Part shown: positions 1 through 11,300 of the stretch, piece by piece
Layout: each line of letters begins with the position of its first letter
Numbering within the stretch: position 1 is the first letter of the stretch
NCBI RefSeq assembly: GCF_003594915.1
Contig: NZ_QZCS01000002.1
Span: forward strand, 310,001-374,000
DNA from: Enterobacter chuandaensis
GTDB taxonomy: Bacteria; Pseudomonadota; Gammaproteobacteria; Enterobacterales; Enterobacteriaceae
Direction of reading: 5' to 3'
Length of the DNA: 64,000 bases
The notes under the pieces: generated by a model
Told to the model about the DNA's origin: nothing
Databases searched by the model: none
What the model saw: only the letters and a program-made list of their open reading frames with translations
Made by a program: the position numbers and the translations under genes

Positions 1-528
1 GGCGCTGCTTGCAAGCGCCTTGATGTAGAGATCGTTATCGGCGTAATCGCGAATAAAGGTCACGCCCGGAATGCGGCGGCGGGTCGCCAGAATGCGGGCC
101 AGCTCGTCCCAGACGGCGGCCACCGTCGAGCAGGAGTACTGCGGATACAAGGCCAGCACGACGATATGGTCCACGCCCTGCGCCAGCAGCGCGTCGACGG
201 CGCTTTCCAGCGAAGGTTTACCGTAGCTCATGCCAAGCGCGACGGGCATATCCGGCAGGCGGGCAGCCAGCGCTTTTTCCTGACGACGGCTGTACACCAT
301 CAGCGGCGAGCCCTCTTCCATCCACACGGACTGATAGAGTTTGGCGACGCGCGGAGAACGAATCGGCAGAATGACACCACGCAGCAGCGGCCACCACAGC
401 AGTCTTGGCGTATCCACGACGCGCGTGTCGCCTAAAAATTGTCGCAGGTAGCGTTTTACCGCGTCTGATGTAGGTGCTTCTGGAGTGCCCAGATTGGCAA
501 GCAGGATGCCGGTTTTCGCCTGACTCAT
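1..528 (-). CDS. hemH: Ferrochelatase, N-terminal part (cut by window edge)
   Basis: Inserts ferrous iron into protoporphyrin IX, the last step of heme synthesis. The minus-strand frame begins [20 protein letters not shown], typical of enterobacterial ferrochelatase, and stays open for 176 codons to the first base of the window; the C-terminal part (roughly 145 residues in the usual protein of about 320) lies outside. It is downstream of adk on the same strand, as in E. coli. A 104-codon frame on the same strand at 218-532 is only an overlapping shadow. Identification rests on the N-terminal sequence and on synteny. Confidence 0.95.
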   Translation of the reverse strand, partial: MSQAKTGILLANLGTPEAPTSDAVKRYLRQFLGDTRVVDTPRLLWWPLLRGVILPIRSPRVAKLYQSVWMEEGSPLMVYSRRQEKALAARLPDMPVALGMSYGKPSLESAVDALLAQGVDHIVVLALYPQYSCSTVAAVWDELARILATRRRIPGVTFIRDYADNDLYIKALASSA

Positions 529-620
529 TCACGCCTCTTAACCATTTGATAGGCTGTCAATTGTAGCGGAAATGCGTTTAAACGAAACCCATTGCTGTAA
601 TAGGTGAGATGAGAATATTT

Positions 621-642
621 CTCACCCGGGAGCCCGGGTGAG
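621..642. repeat. Perfect GC-rich hairpin between adk and hemH
   Basis: CTCACCCGGG and CCCGGGTGAG flank a two-base centre, so the whole forms a strong stem-loop just downstream of the adk stop codon. No U-run follows on the minus strand, so it looks more like an RNA-stabilising or pausing hairpin than a complete intrinsic terminator. Confidence 0.55.
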
Positions 643-652
643 AGAGGTGCAC

Positions 653-1330
<678 letters not shown>

Positions 1331-1433
1331 TCAAAAGCGCTAAACAATACCACCAGAACGGGCGTGGCTCAAGGAAGGCGGGAAGGCTGAAACGGTTAAT
1401 GGGGGGAGATAATTTGGGAGGGTGCGGTTGATT

Positions 1434-1481
1434 CCCCTCACCCTAACCCTCTCCCCAAGGGGGAGAGGGTCGGGTGAGGGG
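1434..1481. repeat. GC-rich dispersed palindrome, copy 1 (longest)
   Basis: Near-perfect 48-bp inverted repeat with arms CCCCTCACCCTAACCCTC and GAGAGGGTCGGGTGAGGGG, placed 11 bp after the htpG stop codon. Shorter relatives occur at 8306-8339 and 34613-34646, with a degenerate inner core at 32971-32992. All lie at the 3' end of a gene, the usual position of REP-like elements. Confidence 0.75.
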
Positions 1482-1492
1482 TTGATGTTGAA

Positions 1493-3367
1493 TTACGCCA
1501 GCAGCAGCGCATTCACACGTTTAATGAACAGGTTAGGATCTTCCAGCGTGCCGCGCTCGGCCAGCAATGACTGATCCAGCAGCAGTTCAACCCACTCGGC
1601 AAAGCGGGCGTCGTCCTGGGTATCCGCCGCGCGTTTCACCAGCGGATGATCCGGATTAAGCTCAAAGATATATTTTACTTCCGGCATCGCCTGGCCCGCC
1701 GCCGCGAACAGTTTCGCCATCTGGGTGCTCATTTCGTCGGCATCGGTGGTGACAATCGCCGGGGTGTCGGTCAGACGATGCGTGAAGCGCACCTCTTTCA
1801 CGCGGTCGCCCAGCAGGGTTTTCACGCGCTCAACGAACGGCTCCAGCGCCTTCTCGGCTTCTTTTGCGCTTTCGTCTACTTCATCCGCCAGCTTGTCGAT
1901 GGACTCGTCGGCTTTGGCAACGGACTGGAACGCTTTGCCGTCGAACTCGGTCAGGTAGTTCATCATCCACTCGTCGATGCGGTCAGAAAGCAGCAGCACT
2001 TCGATGCCTTTCTTACGCAGCAGCTCCAGGTGCGGGCTGCTCTTCGCCGCCGCGTAGCTGTCGGCGGTGATGTAGTAAATCTTCTCCTGCCCTTCTTTCA
2101 TGCGGGAGACGTACTCTTCCAGCGACACGGTCTGCGCGGAGGAGTCGGTGTGCGTGGAGGCGAAGCGCAGCAGCTTAGCAATGGTTTCAACGTTCGCGGT
2201 GTCTTCCGCAGGGCCTTCTTTCAGCACCAGGCCGAACTGTTTCCAGAAGGTCTGATATTTTTCCGCATCGTCTTTCGCCAGTTTTTCCAGCATCTGCAGC
2301 GCACGTTTGGTCAGGGCGTTGCGCAGGTTACGGGTGACGGTGCTGTCCTGCAGAATTTCGCGCGAGACGTTCAGCGGCAGATCGTTGGAATCAATCAGAC
2401 CGCGCACAAAGCGCAGGTAGTTAGGCATGAACTGCTCGGCGTCGTCCATGATGAACACGCGCTGCACGTACAGCTTCAGGCCGTGCTTGTGATCGCGGTT
2501 CCACATATCCCACGGCGCCTGCGCCGGGATGTACAGCAGGCTGGTGTACTCCTGCTTACCTTCCACACGGTTGTGGCTCCAGGTCAGCGGGTCAGTAAAG
2601 TCGTGGGCGATGTGCTTGTAAAACTCGTTGTACTCATCGTCTTTAATTTCAGCCTTGTTGCGCGTCCACAGCGCCTGCGCCTTGTTGATCTTCTCCCAGG
2701 AAACCACGGTTTCACCGTCTTTCTCTTCCTGTTTTTCAATCTCAACCGGCAGGGCGATGTGGTCGGAATATTTGCTGATGATGGAGCGCACGCGCCAGTC
2801 GTTCAGGAAATCGTCTTCGCCTCCGCGCAGGTGAAGAGTGATTTCGGTGCCGCGATCCGCTTTGGTGATGTCATCAACGGTGTATTCGCCTTCCCCTTTG
2901 GATTCCCACAGCACGCCGTTCCCGGCGCTGTCGCCCGCGGCACGGGTGCGCACGGTGACTTTATCCGCCACGATGAACGCCGAGTAGAAACCGACGCCGA
3001 ACTGGCCGATCAGCTGACTGTCTTTCGCCTGGTCAGAACCCATGGATTCAAGGAACGCTTTGGTGCCGGATTTAGCGATGGTGCCAAGGTGGTCGATCAC
3101 CTCGTCGCGGTTCATCCCGATGCCGTTATCGGCAATGGTCAGGGTGCGGTTCTCTTTATTGAACGAGACGCGCACGCGCAGCTCGCCGTCGCCTTCGTAC
3201 AGATCCGGGTTAGACAGCGCGCGGAAGCGCAGCTTGTCTGCAGCGTCCGAGGCGTTGGAAATCAGCTCACGCAGGAAAATTTCTTTGTTGGAATACAGGG
3301 AATGGATCATCAGGTGCAGAAGCTGTTTTACTTCTGACTGGAAACCACGGGTTTCTTGTCCTTTCAT
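1493..3367 (-). CDS. htpG: HSP90-family chaperone HtpG
   Basis: Bacterial Hsp90, an ATP-dependent cytosolic chaperone. The 624-residue product matches the E. coli length. The N-terminal GHKL ATPase fold is visible from [14 protein letters not shown] (about residue 34) and the DNGIGM nucleotide-binding motif, followed by middle and C-terminal domains. A heat-shock promoter lies about 55-80 bp upstream (3420-3448). The long plus-strand frame covering the same region is an antisense shadow. Confidence 0.98.
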   Translation of the reverse strand: MKGQETRGFQSEVKQLLHLMIHSLYSNKEIFLRELISNASDAADKLRFRALSNPDLYEGDGELRVRVSFNKENRTLTIADNGIGMNRDEVIDHLGTIAKSGTKAFLESMGSDQAKDSQLIGQFGVGFYSAFIVADKVTVRTRAAGDSAGNGVLWESKGEGEYTVDDITKADRGTEITLHLRGGEDDFLNDWRVRSIISKYSDHIALPVEIEKQEEKDGETVVSWEKINKAQALWTRNKAEIKDDEYNEFYKHIAHDFTDPLTWSHNRVEGKQEYTSLLYIPAQAPWDMWNRDHKHGLKLYVQRVFIMDDAEQFMPNYLRFVRGLIDSNDLPLNVSREILQDSTVTRNLRNALTKRALQMLEKLAKDDAEKYQTFWKQFGLVLKEGPAEDTANVETIAKLLRFASTHTDSSAQTVSLEEYVSRMKEGQEKIYYITADSYAAAKSSPHLELLRKKGIEVLLLSDRIDEWMMNYLTEFDGKAFQSVAKADESIDKLADEVDESAKEAEKALEPFVERVKTLLGDRVKEVRFTHRLTDTPAIVTTDADEMSTQMAKLFAAAGQAMPEVKYIFELNPDHPLVKRAADTQDDARFAEWVELLLDQSLLAERGTLEDPNLFIKRVNALLLA

Positions 3368-3419
3368 CTAAGTCGACCTCAACAATGCCATTTAATGGGG
3401 TTTCAAAACGTTGAGAGGG

Positions 3420-3448
3420 AGATGGGGATAAGGGGGGAAATTTTCAAG
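3420..3448 (-). promoter_or_regulatory. Sigma-32 heat-shock promoter of htpG
   Basis: On the minus strand CTTGAA (3443-3448) is separated by 15 bases from CCCCATCT (3420-3427), matching the RpoH consensus CTTGAA-N13-17-CCCCATNT. It lies just upstream of the htpG leader, as expected for this heat-shock gene. Confidence 0.8.
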
Positions 3449-3477
3449 CGGAGGCCGCGCGTGCAGCCTCCGTTTGG

Positions 3478-4082
3478 TCAGAAAATAATCTTGTGGCGTC
3501 CCGCCAGAGAGTGCGACAGCGTGGTGCCATCGACCATCTCCAGCTCGCCGCCCACCGGCACGCCGTGGGCAATGCGGCTGGCGTCAACGCCGTACTGCGC
3601 GCATAGCTCGGCGATGTAGTTGGCGGTTGCCTCCCCTTCCACCGTGGGGTTGGTGGCGAGGATCACTTCTTTGATGGTTTCGGACTCAAGACGCTGTTCA
3701 AGGCGATCAAGACCGATATCGTCCGGGCCAATGCCGTCCAGCGGGGAGAGATGCCCCATCAGCACAAAGTAGCGGCCGGAAAACTGCCCGGTTTGTTCGA
3801 TGGCGTAGATGTCCGCCGGACTCTCCACCACGCAAATCTGACCGTTTTCCTGACGACGCGGGTTCGTACAGATGTTACACACGTCCTGCTCGGTAAAGGT
3901 ACGGCAATCCGCACAGTGACCAATTTCTGACATGGCGCGGGTTAAAGCCTGCGCCAGGCGCATCCCGCCGCTGCGGTCGCGCTGCAATAGCGTAAACGCC
4001 ATGCGCTGCGCTGACTTCGGGCCAACGCCCGGCAGGCAGCGCAGCGCTTCCATTAACTGCGTGAGCAGCGGACTGGTTTGCA

Positions 4083-4083
<1 letters not shown>
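3478..4083 (-). CDS. recR: Recombination mediator RecR
   Basis: Acts with RecF and RecO to load RecA at gaps coated by SSB. The 201-residue product shows the N-terminal helix-hairpin-helix [14 protein letters not shown] (about 17-30), a four-cysteine zinc finger (CADC...CNIC, about 57-72) and a Toprim domain starting at [14 protein letters not shown]. Its ATG shares one base with the ybaB stop codon (TGATG), which implies translational coupling; the ybaB-recR pair behind dnaX is conserved in enterobacteria. Confidence 0.98.
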
Positions 4084-4457
<374 letters not shown>

Positions 4458-4469
4458 TCAGACTCACGA

Positions 4470-6398
4470 TCAAATGGGGCGAATACTCTCTTCATCCAGA
4501 TCGGCGTCGAAGAACCGGCGCAGGGTCTGAATGTTGTTATCCGCAATAATCGCCTCGCGCGCCTGCGCGAGCTTCTCTTCATAAATGGCCTGGCGCCACT
4601 CAAGCGGCGTTTTCACTGCCGGATTATCATCTTCAATGATAGTCAATTCAACCGGCACACCCTGTAGTGCAGTAAGCGCCTCCGCCAGCGCCTTTTGCGC
4701 GCCAGGGGAATTGAGGTGCCGCTGGCCCGGACGCAGGTGCAGACGCACCTGATTGCCGTCCTGCTCTTTCCAGGCGTTGAGCGCGACCTGCTCCACCAGC
4801 TTCGGCAGCTGAAGTTGGCTGACTTCGGCGGCCCAGGCGTCGCGCGCAATAGACTCTTCCGCAAGCTTCGCGGAAAGCTCCGGCGTTTTCTCATGCTCCA
4901 GCGCCTTTTTCAGCGCTTTTGGCGTGGCCACCTCTTCCTTCACCGTTTCGGTGATGGTGGTTGCCTTCCAGCGGTAAGCCTCTTCTTTCACCGGGGCTTT
5001 CTGCTCGAGCGCGGACGGTGCCGGACGCGACTGTACGCGCTCCGTTACCGAGGCCAGTCGTTCAAGCGCGGCGTTGTTCACCGGCCGCGCTCTTCCTGGC
5101 GCTGCCGGTTCACTCTTTTTTGGTTTGGTTACTCCCTGCGCACGCTGCAGCTGGCTGCGTGCAGCAAGCACCGAACTGGTGGCATCCGACAGCGGCACGT
5201 TTTGCTGCGGCGGCGGTGTCGGCTGCGGCGGTACCTGCTGCGGTGACATCACCGCCGTTGGGGCGACCGGCGCGAAAGACTGTCGCGGCACTTCCGGCTC
5301 CGGCAATGGCATACGCGGGTGGAACGCCAGCGCACGCAGCAGCGTCATTTCAACGCCCATACGCGGATCCGGCGCGTACGGCAGCTCTTTGCGGCCAATC
5401 AGCAGGGTCTGGTAGTAAAGCTGCACGTCGGCAGGCGGCACGGTGCGGGCAAGTTCACGCATCCGCTGTTCAATGGCGGCCATATCCGCACCGATGGCCG
5501 ACGGAGACAGCTGCAGCATCGCCACGCGGTGCAGCAGGCTGAGCATCTCAACCAGCAGCGCTTCCCATTCAATGCCCCTACCCGCGGCGGCGTTGACCAG
5601 CGACATCACGCGCTCACCGTTGGCGGCAATCATCGCTTCGATGAGCGACAGCGCCTGATCGTCATCCAGCGTGCCGAGCATGGTGCTGACCGCCTCGGTG
5701 GAGAGCTTGCCGTCACCGCTGGCAATCGCCTGGTCGGTCAGGCTCAGAGCATCACGCAGGCTGCCGTCCGCCGCGCGGGCCAGCAGCTGCAGGGCGCGCG
5801 GCTCGTGAACGATATTCTCTTCATCAAGGATGTGCTCAAGCTGAGCGCGGATCTGCTCCACGTCCAGCGCCTTCAGGTGGAACTGCAGGCAGCGCGACAG
5901 GATGGTGACCGGCAGCTTTTGCGGATCGGTGGTCGCCAGCAGGAACTTCACGTGCGCGGGCGGCTCTTCCAGCGTTTTCAGCAGGGCGTTAAAGCTGTGG
6001 CGCGACAGCATGTGCACTTCATCGATCAGATAGACCTTGAAGCGTCCGCGCGCCGGGGCGTACTGCACGTTGTCGAGCAGATCGCGGGTGTCTTCCACTT
6101 TGGTACGCGAGGCGGCGTCGATCTCGATCAGATCGACAAAACGCCCCTGCTCGATCTCCCGGCAGTTATCGCACACGCCGCACGGGGTGGCGGTGATCCC
6201 GGTTTCGCAGTTGAGACCTTTCGCCAGCAGACGGGCAATAGAGGTCTTACCGACGCCGCGGGTGCCGGAAAAAAGATAGGCGTGATGGATGCGACCTAGC
6301 GACAAGCCGTTCGCCAGGGCCGTCAGCACATGTTCCTGACCGACAACGTCAGCAAAGGTTTGTGGTCGCCATTTACGGGCTAACACCTGATAACTCAT
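4470..6398 (-). CDS. dnaX: DNA polymerase III tau subunit (gamma by frameshift)
   Basis: Clamp-loader ATPase and organiser of the replicative polymerase. The chosen start MSYQVLARKWRPQ matches E. coli and gives a 642-residue tau; an in-frame ATG five codons earlier (6413) is less likely. Walker A GTRGVGKTSIA lies near residue 45, a four-cysteine zinc module follows, then DEVHMLS (DExx box) and a Pro/Ala-rich linker before the C-terminal DnaB- and alpha-binding domains. A frameshift cassette at 5080-5137 would also give a gamma protein of about 429 residues ending Lys-Lys-Glu. Confidence 0.97.
   Translation of the reverse strand: MSYQVLARKWRPQTFADVVGQEHVLTALANGLSLGRIHHAYLFSGTRGVGKTSIARLLAKGLNCETGITATPCGVCDNCREIEQGRFVDLIEIDAASRTKVEDTRDLLDNVQYAPARGRFKVYLIDEVHMLSRHSFNALLKTLEEPPAHVKFLLATTDPQKLPVTILSRCLQFHLKALDVEQIRAQLEHILDEENIVHEPRALQLLARAADGSLRDALSLTDQAIASGDGKLSTEAVSTMLGTLDDDQALSLIEAMIAANGERVMSLVNAAAGRGIEWEALLVEMLSLLHRVAMLQLSPSAIGADMAAIEQRMRELARTVPPADVQLYYQTLLIGRKELPYAPDPRMGVEMTLLRALAFHPRMPLPEPEVPRQSFAPVAPTAVMSPQQVPPQPTPPPQQNVPLSDATSSVLAARSQLQRAQGVTKPKKSEPAAPGRARPVNNAALERLASVTERVQSRPAPSALEQKAPVKEEAYRWKATTITETVKEEVATPKALKKALEHEKTPELSAKLAEESIARDAWAAEVSQLQLPKLVEQVALNAWKEQDGNQVRLHLRPGQRHLNSPGAQKALAEALTALQGVPVELTIIEDDNPAVKTPLEWRQAIYEEKLAQAREAIIADNNIQTLRRFFDADLDEESIRPI
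5080..5137 (-). promoter_or_regulatory. dnaX: Programmed -1 frameshift cassette in dnaX
   Basis: Three elements occur in order on the minus strand: a Shine-Dalgarno-like AGGGAG (5132-5137), the slippery heptamer A AAA AAG in frame (5115-5121), and a stem-loop with ACCGGC/GCCGGT arms (5080-5109). After a -1 slip the next codons are GAG and TGA (stop at 5110-5112), ending the product Lys-Lys-Glu as in E. coli gamma. Confidence 0.93.
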
Positions 6399-6486
6399 GG
6401 GCAGGCTCTGCAACGCTGGAAGGTGAATTTATGGAGGGGAATGCTATCACAACCTCACCCATTGAGCGAGGTTGTGAAAACCGGGA

Positions 6487-7038
6487 TTAATGACCCGGGA
6501 AAGGCACCAGGCTGTAGCTGGTAATACCCTGTTTTTCCAGGCGCTGTTCACCGCCGAGATCGAACAGGTTGATGATGAAGGCCGCGTCGGTCACTTCCCC
6601 ACCCAGACGACGGATCAGCTTCACGGTCGCTTCAATGGTGCCGCCGGTTGCCAGCAGATCGTCCACCACCAGCACTTTGTCGCCAGGCTTGATGGCATCA
6701 ACGTGGATTTCAAGCTGATCGGTGCCGTACTCCAGCTCGTAGCTCTCCGCGATGGTTTCACGCGGCAGTTTGCGCGGCTTACGCACCGGCACAAAACCCA
6801 CGCCCATCGCCAGCGCAACCGGTGCGCCGAACAGGAAGCCACGGGCTTCGGTACCTACTACTTTGGTGATCCCGGCGTTTTTATAACGCTCCACCAGCAG
6901 TTCAATGCTGAGCGCGTACGCTTTCGGGTCTTCCAGCAAGCTGGTGACATCACGGAAAAGAATGCCAGGCTTTGGATAGTCCTGGATGCTTTTGATGCTG
7001 TTTTTCAGATATTCAAGCTGCTGTGCAGTTGCGGTCAT
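6487..7038 (-). CDS. apt: Adenine phosphoribosyltransferase
   Basis: Salvages adenine with PRPP to AMP in the cytosol. The start [14 protein letters not shown] gives 183 residues, the E. coli length; the frame extends 14 codons further upstream but without family similarity. The PRPP-binding motif [13 protein letters not shown] lies near residues 122-134, and the catalytic loop RKPRKLPRE near 85-93. It lies about 90 bp upstream of dnaX on the same strand. A weak inverted repeat (CACAACCTC/GAGGTTGTG) lies between the two genes. Confidence 0.97.
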   Translation of the reverse strand: MTATAQQLEYLKNSIKSIQDYPKPGILFRDVTSLLEDPKAYALSIELLVERYKNAGITKVVGTEARGFLFGAPVALAMGVGFVPVRKPRKLPRETIAESYELEYGTDQLEIHVDAIKPGDKVLVVDDLLATGGTIEATVKLIRRLGGEVTDAAFIINLFDLGGEQRLEKQGITSYSLVPFPGH

Positions 7039-7189
7039 CGGTTTGTGCCTAAATGAAACAGTGTTACTCACGGCGCGCAACGAGTCGGCAAAGGTAACAA
7101 TTGCTTAACCTTTAACCAGGCGCGCCTGTGCTCGAAAACGGTCGAATTTACTGGCTGTACGCAATAATTGCAACCGCCATGATGAGGCT

Positions 7190-7567
7190 TCAGTGCTTTT
7201 GTTGCTTTTCATCAACCACGGGGATCCGCCACATAAAGATAAGCAGGCAGAAGAGGATGAAAAGCAGCAGGATCCGCACCCACATCATTTTCACCAGCCA
7301 TAATGAAATCGCGAAGGTGATTAAGATCACCGCGACCGCGCGGGGCTTCGCGCCGGGCGGCATGGCACGGTGTTGTTGCCAGTGCCGCAAGTACCCGCCA
7401 AACCACGAACGGTAGAGCAGCCAGTGGTGAAAGCGCGGCGACGAGCGGGCGAAGCACCAGGCCGCCAGCAGGATAAACGGCGTGGTCGGCAGTAAGGGTA
7501 AAAACACACCCAGCGTGCCAAGCACTACCGCGAGCCAGCCAATGATGATTAAAATAGTACGCTTCAT
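7190..7567 (-). CDS. ybaN: DUF454 inner-membrane protein YbaN
   Basis: Small integral membrane protein of unknown role. The start MKRTILIIIGWLAVVLGTLG gives 125 residues, the family length. Hydrophobic segments lie near residues 4-20, 26-37 and a pair near 75-113; the DUF454 motif GVFLPLLPTTPFILLAAWCF is clear. It is divergent from priC, with only 50 bp between them, as in E. coli. No function is assigned. Confidence 0.92.
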   Translation of the reverse strand: MKRTILIIIGWLAVVLGTLGVFLPLLPTTPFILLAAWCFARSSPRFHHWLLYRSWFGGYLRHWQQHRAMPPGAKPRAVAVILITFAISLWLVKMMWVRILLLFILFCLLIFMWRIPVVDEKQQKH

Positions 7568-7617
7568 AATGCGAATCGTTATCAAACTGAACGGCTACTT
7601 TACCACTGGAGAGCGCC

Positions 7618-8145
7618 TTGAAAACAGCACTGCTTCTTGAGAGGCTGCAAAATCAGCTGATTGCTCTGCGGACGCAGGCTACACCGCTAATGGGGCACGC
7701 CACGCTGAAGCCGCGCTTTGACCGGCAGCTTTTCCGCACTCGCAGTACCGTCATTCAGGATTACCTGGCTGAGGCCCAGACAAATCTCGATGAATTGCGC
7801 CATGCGGTTGAAAGCGGGCAGCAGGAACAGGTGGTATGGCTTGCGGAGCATCTCACCGAGCAGATCACCGCCCTGCACCGGGAAATCGCCGCCTGGCCGC
7901 TGCGCGCCTGGGACAGCGCCTCGCCAGGGCCTGGAAAATGGCAGCGCAAGCGGCTGGAGAACCAGGAGTTCGAGCGCCGGCTGTTTGAGATGAAGCGCGA
8001 ACGCGAGACGCGCCTGAACAACAGCGAAACGCTGGAAGAGCAGCAGCTCTTAATGCGTGAAATCAGCGCGCTGGAAGGCCGCATCGTCCGCTGCCGTCAG
8101 GCGCTGGATGAGATTGAGCGCGTGATTGAACGCCTGACCCGTTAA
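7618..8145 (+). CDS. priC: Primosomal replication protein PriC (N'')
   Basis: Helps reload the DnaB helicase at stalled forks independently of PriA. The 175-residue product has the E. coli length, with [14 protein letters not shown] at the start and conserved [15 protein letters not shown] (about 105-120) in an all-helical, arginine-rich protein. The start codon is TTG, chosen because GGAGAG precedes it at suitable spacing and the product aligns from its first residue. rsmS follows 14 bp downstream. Confidence 0.93.
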   Translation: MKTALLLERLQNQLIALRTQATPLMGHATLKPRFDRQLFRTRSTVIQDYLAEAQTNLDELRHAVESGQQEQVVWLAEHLTEQITALHREIAAWPLRAWDSASPGPGKWQRKRLENQEFERRLFEMKRERETRLNNSETLEEQQLLMREISALEGRIVRCRQALDEIERVIERLTR

Positions 8146-8159
8146 CAGGAGCCACATCT

Positions 8160-8330
8160 ATGTCACTGGAAAATGCACCCGATGAGGTCAAGCTGGCCGT
8201 CGATTTGATTATGCTTCTGGAGAATCATGAGATCCCAGCGGAGACGGTGCTGAAGGCACTGGAGATTGTACGGCGGGATTTTGAGGAAAAGGTGAAGGCC
8301 GGTTGCCCTCACCCTGGCCCTCTCCCATAG
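8160..8330 (+). CDS. rsmS: RsmS/YbaM small regulatory protein with repeat-derived C-terminus
   Basis: A 56-codon frame begins [20 protein letters not shown] and follows E. coli YbaM closely through RRDFEEKVK at about residue 46. After that the reading frame enters a GC-rich palindrome (8306-8339) that encodes PHPGPLP and supplies the TAG stop, replacing the usual hydrophilic tail. An AGGAG ribosome site lies 9 bases upstream, and priC lies 14 bp upstream, so the two form an operon. The family is called pleiotropic regulatory protein RsmS; its mechanism is unclear. Confidence 0.88.
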   Translation: MSLENAPDEVKLAVDLIMLLENHEIPAETVLKALEIVRRDFEEKVKAGCPHPGPLP

Positions 8331-8339
8331 GGAGAGGGA
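8306..8339. repeat. GC-rich dispersed palindrome, copy 2
   Basis: CCCTCACCCTGGCCCTCTCCC followed by ATA and GGGAGAGGGA; only the inner arms are symmetrical. Almost identical to copy 3 at 34613-34646. It overlaps the last codons and stop of rsmS and lies 8 bp before the mscK stop, between convergent genes. Confidence 0.75.
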
Positions 8340-8346
8340 AAATAGT

Positions 8347-11300
8347 TTAGGCGGGAGTCGGATCGTCACCCTTAATCTCGCGCTTCACTTCCGTATGCTC
8401 ATCACCTTTCTCATTATGCAGGTGAACCTCAAGCTGGTTGAAGGCGATATTAATGTTGTTTTCGCGGCACAGGCGATCGATCGCACGGTTCAGTTCATCC
8501 ACGGTGTAGCTGCGATCGCGCAGTTCACGCACGTACAGACGCAGTTCGTGATCCAGCGTGCTCGGCCCGAAGGTGGTGAAGAAGACGTCCGGCGCGGGCT
8601 CGTGCATGACCTTTGGATGCGATTTAGCGGCTTTTAACAATACCTCTTTCACTTTATCCAGGTCAGAGCCGTAGGCTACGCCGAGGCGAATCACCACGCG
8701 CGTGGTGGTATCCGAGAGCGACCAGTTGATCAGGCGCTCGGTCACGAACGCTTTGTTCGGGATGATCACCTCTTTACGGTCAAAATCGGTAATGGTGGTG
8801 GCACGAATACGGATCTTGCTGACCGTACCGGAGAAGGTACCGATGGTAACGGTATCGCCGATACGCACCGGACGTTCGAACAGGATGATCAGGCCGGACA
8901 CAAAGTTACCGAAGATCTCCTGCAGGCCAAAACCAAGACCGACCGAGAGAGCCGCCGCCAGCCACTGCAGTTTATCCCACGAGACGCCCAGCGAGCCGAA
9001 TACCGTCATCGCCCCGACGATAATGATGACGTAATTCAGGATGGTGGTGATGGCGTATGACGCCCCCTGGCGCAGGTTCAGCCTTGAGAGCACCAGCACT
9101 TCCAGCAGACCCGGCAGGTTGCGAATCAGCGCCCAGGCCACCACCGACGACACCAGCGCAAACAGCAGGCTGCCCATGGTGACGCTTTTCATCACCGCCG
9201 CGCCGGCTTCGGTACCGTTGTACTGCCAGAGAGTAATACTGTCGAGATAGGCGAAGACGGTAATCAAATCCGACCAGATCGCCCAGAACATCACCGCAAA
9301 CAGGGCGATCATCACCAGCATGGTGATACGCAGCGTCTGCTGGTTGACCTGCTCAAGAGCAATGGTCGGCTCTTCCTGCGGCTCTGCGCCTTCGGCCCCC
9401 TCTTTCACCTGATGCTGACGACGCGCAATGGCACGACGGTAAGCAATGCGGCGGGCCGCGACGCTTAAACCGCGCAGTACGGTCTGATAGAGCAGGTTCC
9501 AGACAATCACCAGATAGACCGTCTCGATCCAGCGCCCGGACAGGCGCAGCGTGGTATAGAAGTAGCCCGTTGCCGTAAGCACCATCAGCGCCAGCGGAAT
9601 GATCGCCAGCACCGTCACGGTGGCCAGACGAAGATTGTGGGACTCTTTATCGCGCCAGCTGTCGCGGCACATCGGCCACATCAGGATCGCGATCAGCAGC
9701 AGGTTGAGCAGAATGACCAACTGGCCCAGCACATCATCCATCAGATGCAGCGGGGAAAGCTCTGACACCACCGACCAGAAGTGCAGCGGCAGAAGCGCAA
9801 GGCTGACGCGCACAATCTGGCGACGCCAGTGGCTGGTTAGCTGAGCCGGCATGTTGAAATGACGCACCGCCACGCCGTCTTTTTCCAGCACCTTCCAGCA
9901 CACGCCAAATACCAGCCAGAACAGCGCCAGTTTTTTACTGAACGCCCAGAGCAGATCGCTGACGTTAAGCTGCATCGTGAGCAGAATCAGACCCACGGCC
10001 AGAATAATCAGACACACCGGCAGCGCGCGGATGAGATCGATCAGAATCGCTTTAGGCGTATGGAGCTGGCTGTCGTTACGCAACTGCCCCACTTCCGACG
10101 CCAGCTTCGCCTGGTACTGTTTCAGCCATTTCAGACGCCAGCGGATCAGACCGGCAATCAGCAGCAGCGGTAAACCGGCCAGGAAAGCAATCATTACCGC
10201 AGGCCAGGCTTTCTCCCAGTTTACGGTGATTTTCATGCTCTTAATCTGCGTTTTCAGCGTTTCCGGGAAGGACTTAATCCAGTCCCAGTCCATCGGCTTG
10301 TTGCTGTTCACCCAGAAAATCTGCTGCGTCAAAATCTCCTGCAGGCTTTTTGACACGCTGACCAGCTGCTGCTGGTTGATCTGCAGATTAATGGCCATCA
10401 TCAGCTGGTTGCCCAGTTGCTTGTTAAGCTGATCGAGCAGCTCGCGACGCATATCCACCACCTGGAGCAGCGCGTCATGCACTTCCGGGTTTACGTCGCT
10501 GGAGTGCCCTTCTTCAACTTTGGCGACATAGGCATCGCTCTGGAAAAGGGCGTCGCGCTGCTGGTTGACGTCAAACTGTTCCAGACGTAAATCCGCAATG
10601 CGGTTAGTCATGTCCTCCAGCTCGTCGGCGGAGGGGAGCGTCTGCTGCTGCTGATAGAGAATACGCGACAGCAGAAGGCTACCTTTCAGGACCGCAATCT
10701 GCTCTTTGATGTTGCGTTCCGCCTGCAGCGCGCGATCCAGCCAGTTTTTCACTTTGATATTTTGCTGAACCAGCGAGTTGCCGTTTTCCGTCGCCAGTAT
10801 CAGGCGCTGGCTGAGCTGGTGGTTAGCCTCAAGCTCCTGCTTCACCAGCGGGTTGGCCTGAATACGGGCGGTTTCGTCCGGCGAGACGGCTTCCTGGGCG
10901 GTTTTTTCCGTCAGGGTCAGGCGTTTGCTGTTTACCGCCTCCTGCAACAGCTGAAGCTGGTGCTCCAGCCGGTTGATATTCGCCGTCACGTAATCACGCT
11001 GTTTCTGGAGCGTGTCCTGCAGCACCGTATTCCCTTCCAGGCTTTTACGCTGCTGTTCAATTTGCGCATTGAGCAAGGACTGCTGAACCAGCAACAGGGT
11101 TTGCTGCGTCGGGCGCAGCGTGCCTTCCCCTACCGTTGTGCCGTTCAGGCGGTTGCGGATCTGCTGCAGCTGTTGGGACGCGGCGTACATTGCGTTTTGC
11201 ACGCGCTCGGGCTGGGTTTGCAGGGAGACGAGCTGGCTGTTGTAGGTCGCGAGGTCAGACTGTGCCGTTTGCAGATCGTCGAGCAGTTGCGCGACGCGTG

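Noticed and set aside
1438..1456. CCCTAACCCT tracts looking telomere-like
   Set aside because: They are one arm of a 48-bp palindrome seen again at other gene ends in the window.
1646..3337. 563-codon plus-strand frame opposite htpG
   Set aside because: Exactly antisense to an intact conserved gene, rich in His/Arg/Val as expected from the reverse of GC-rich codons, and without a known family or ribosome site.
6441..6476. CACAACCTC/GAGGTTGTG repeat as apt terminator
   Set aside because: Stem is visible, but no T-run follows on the minus strand; too weak to list as a terminator.
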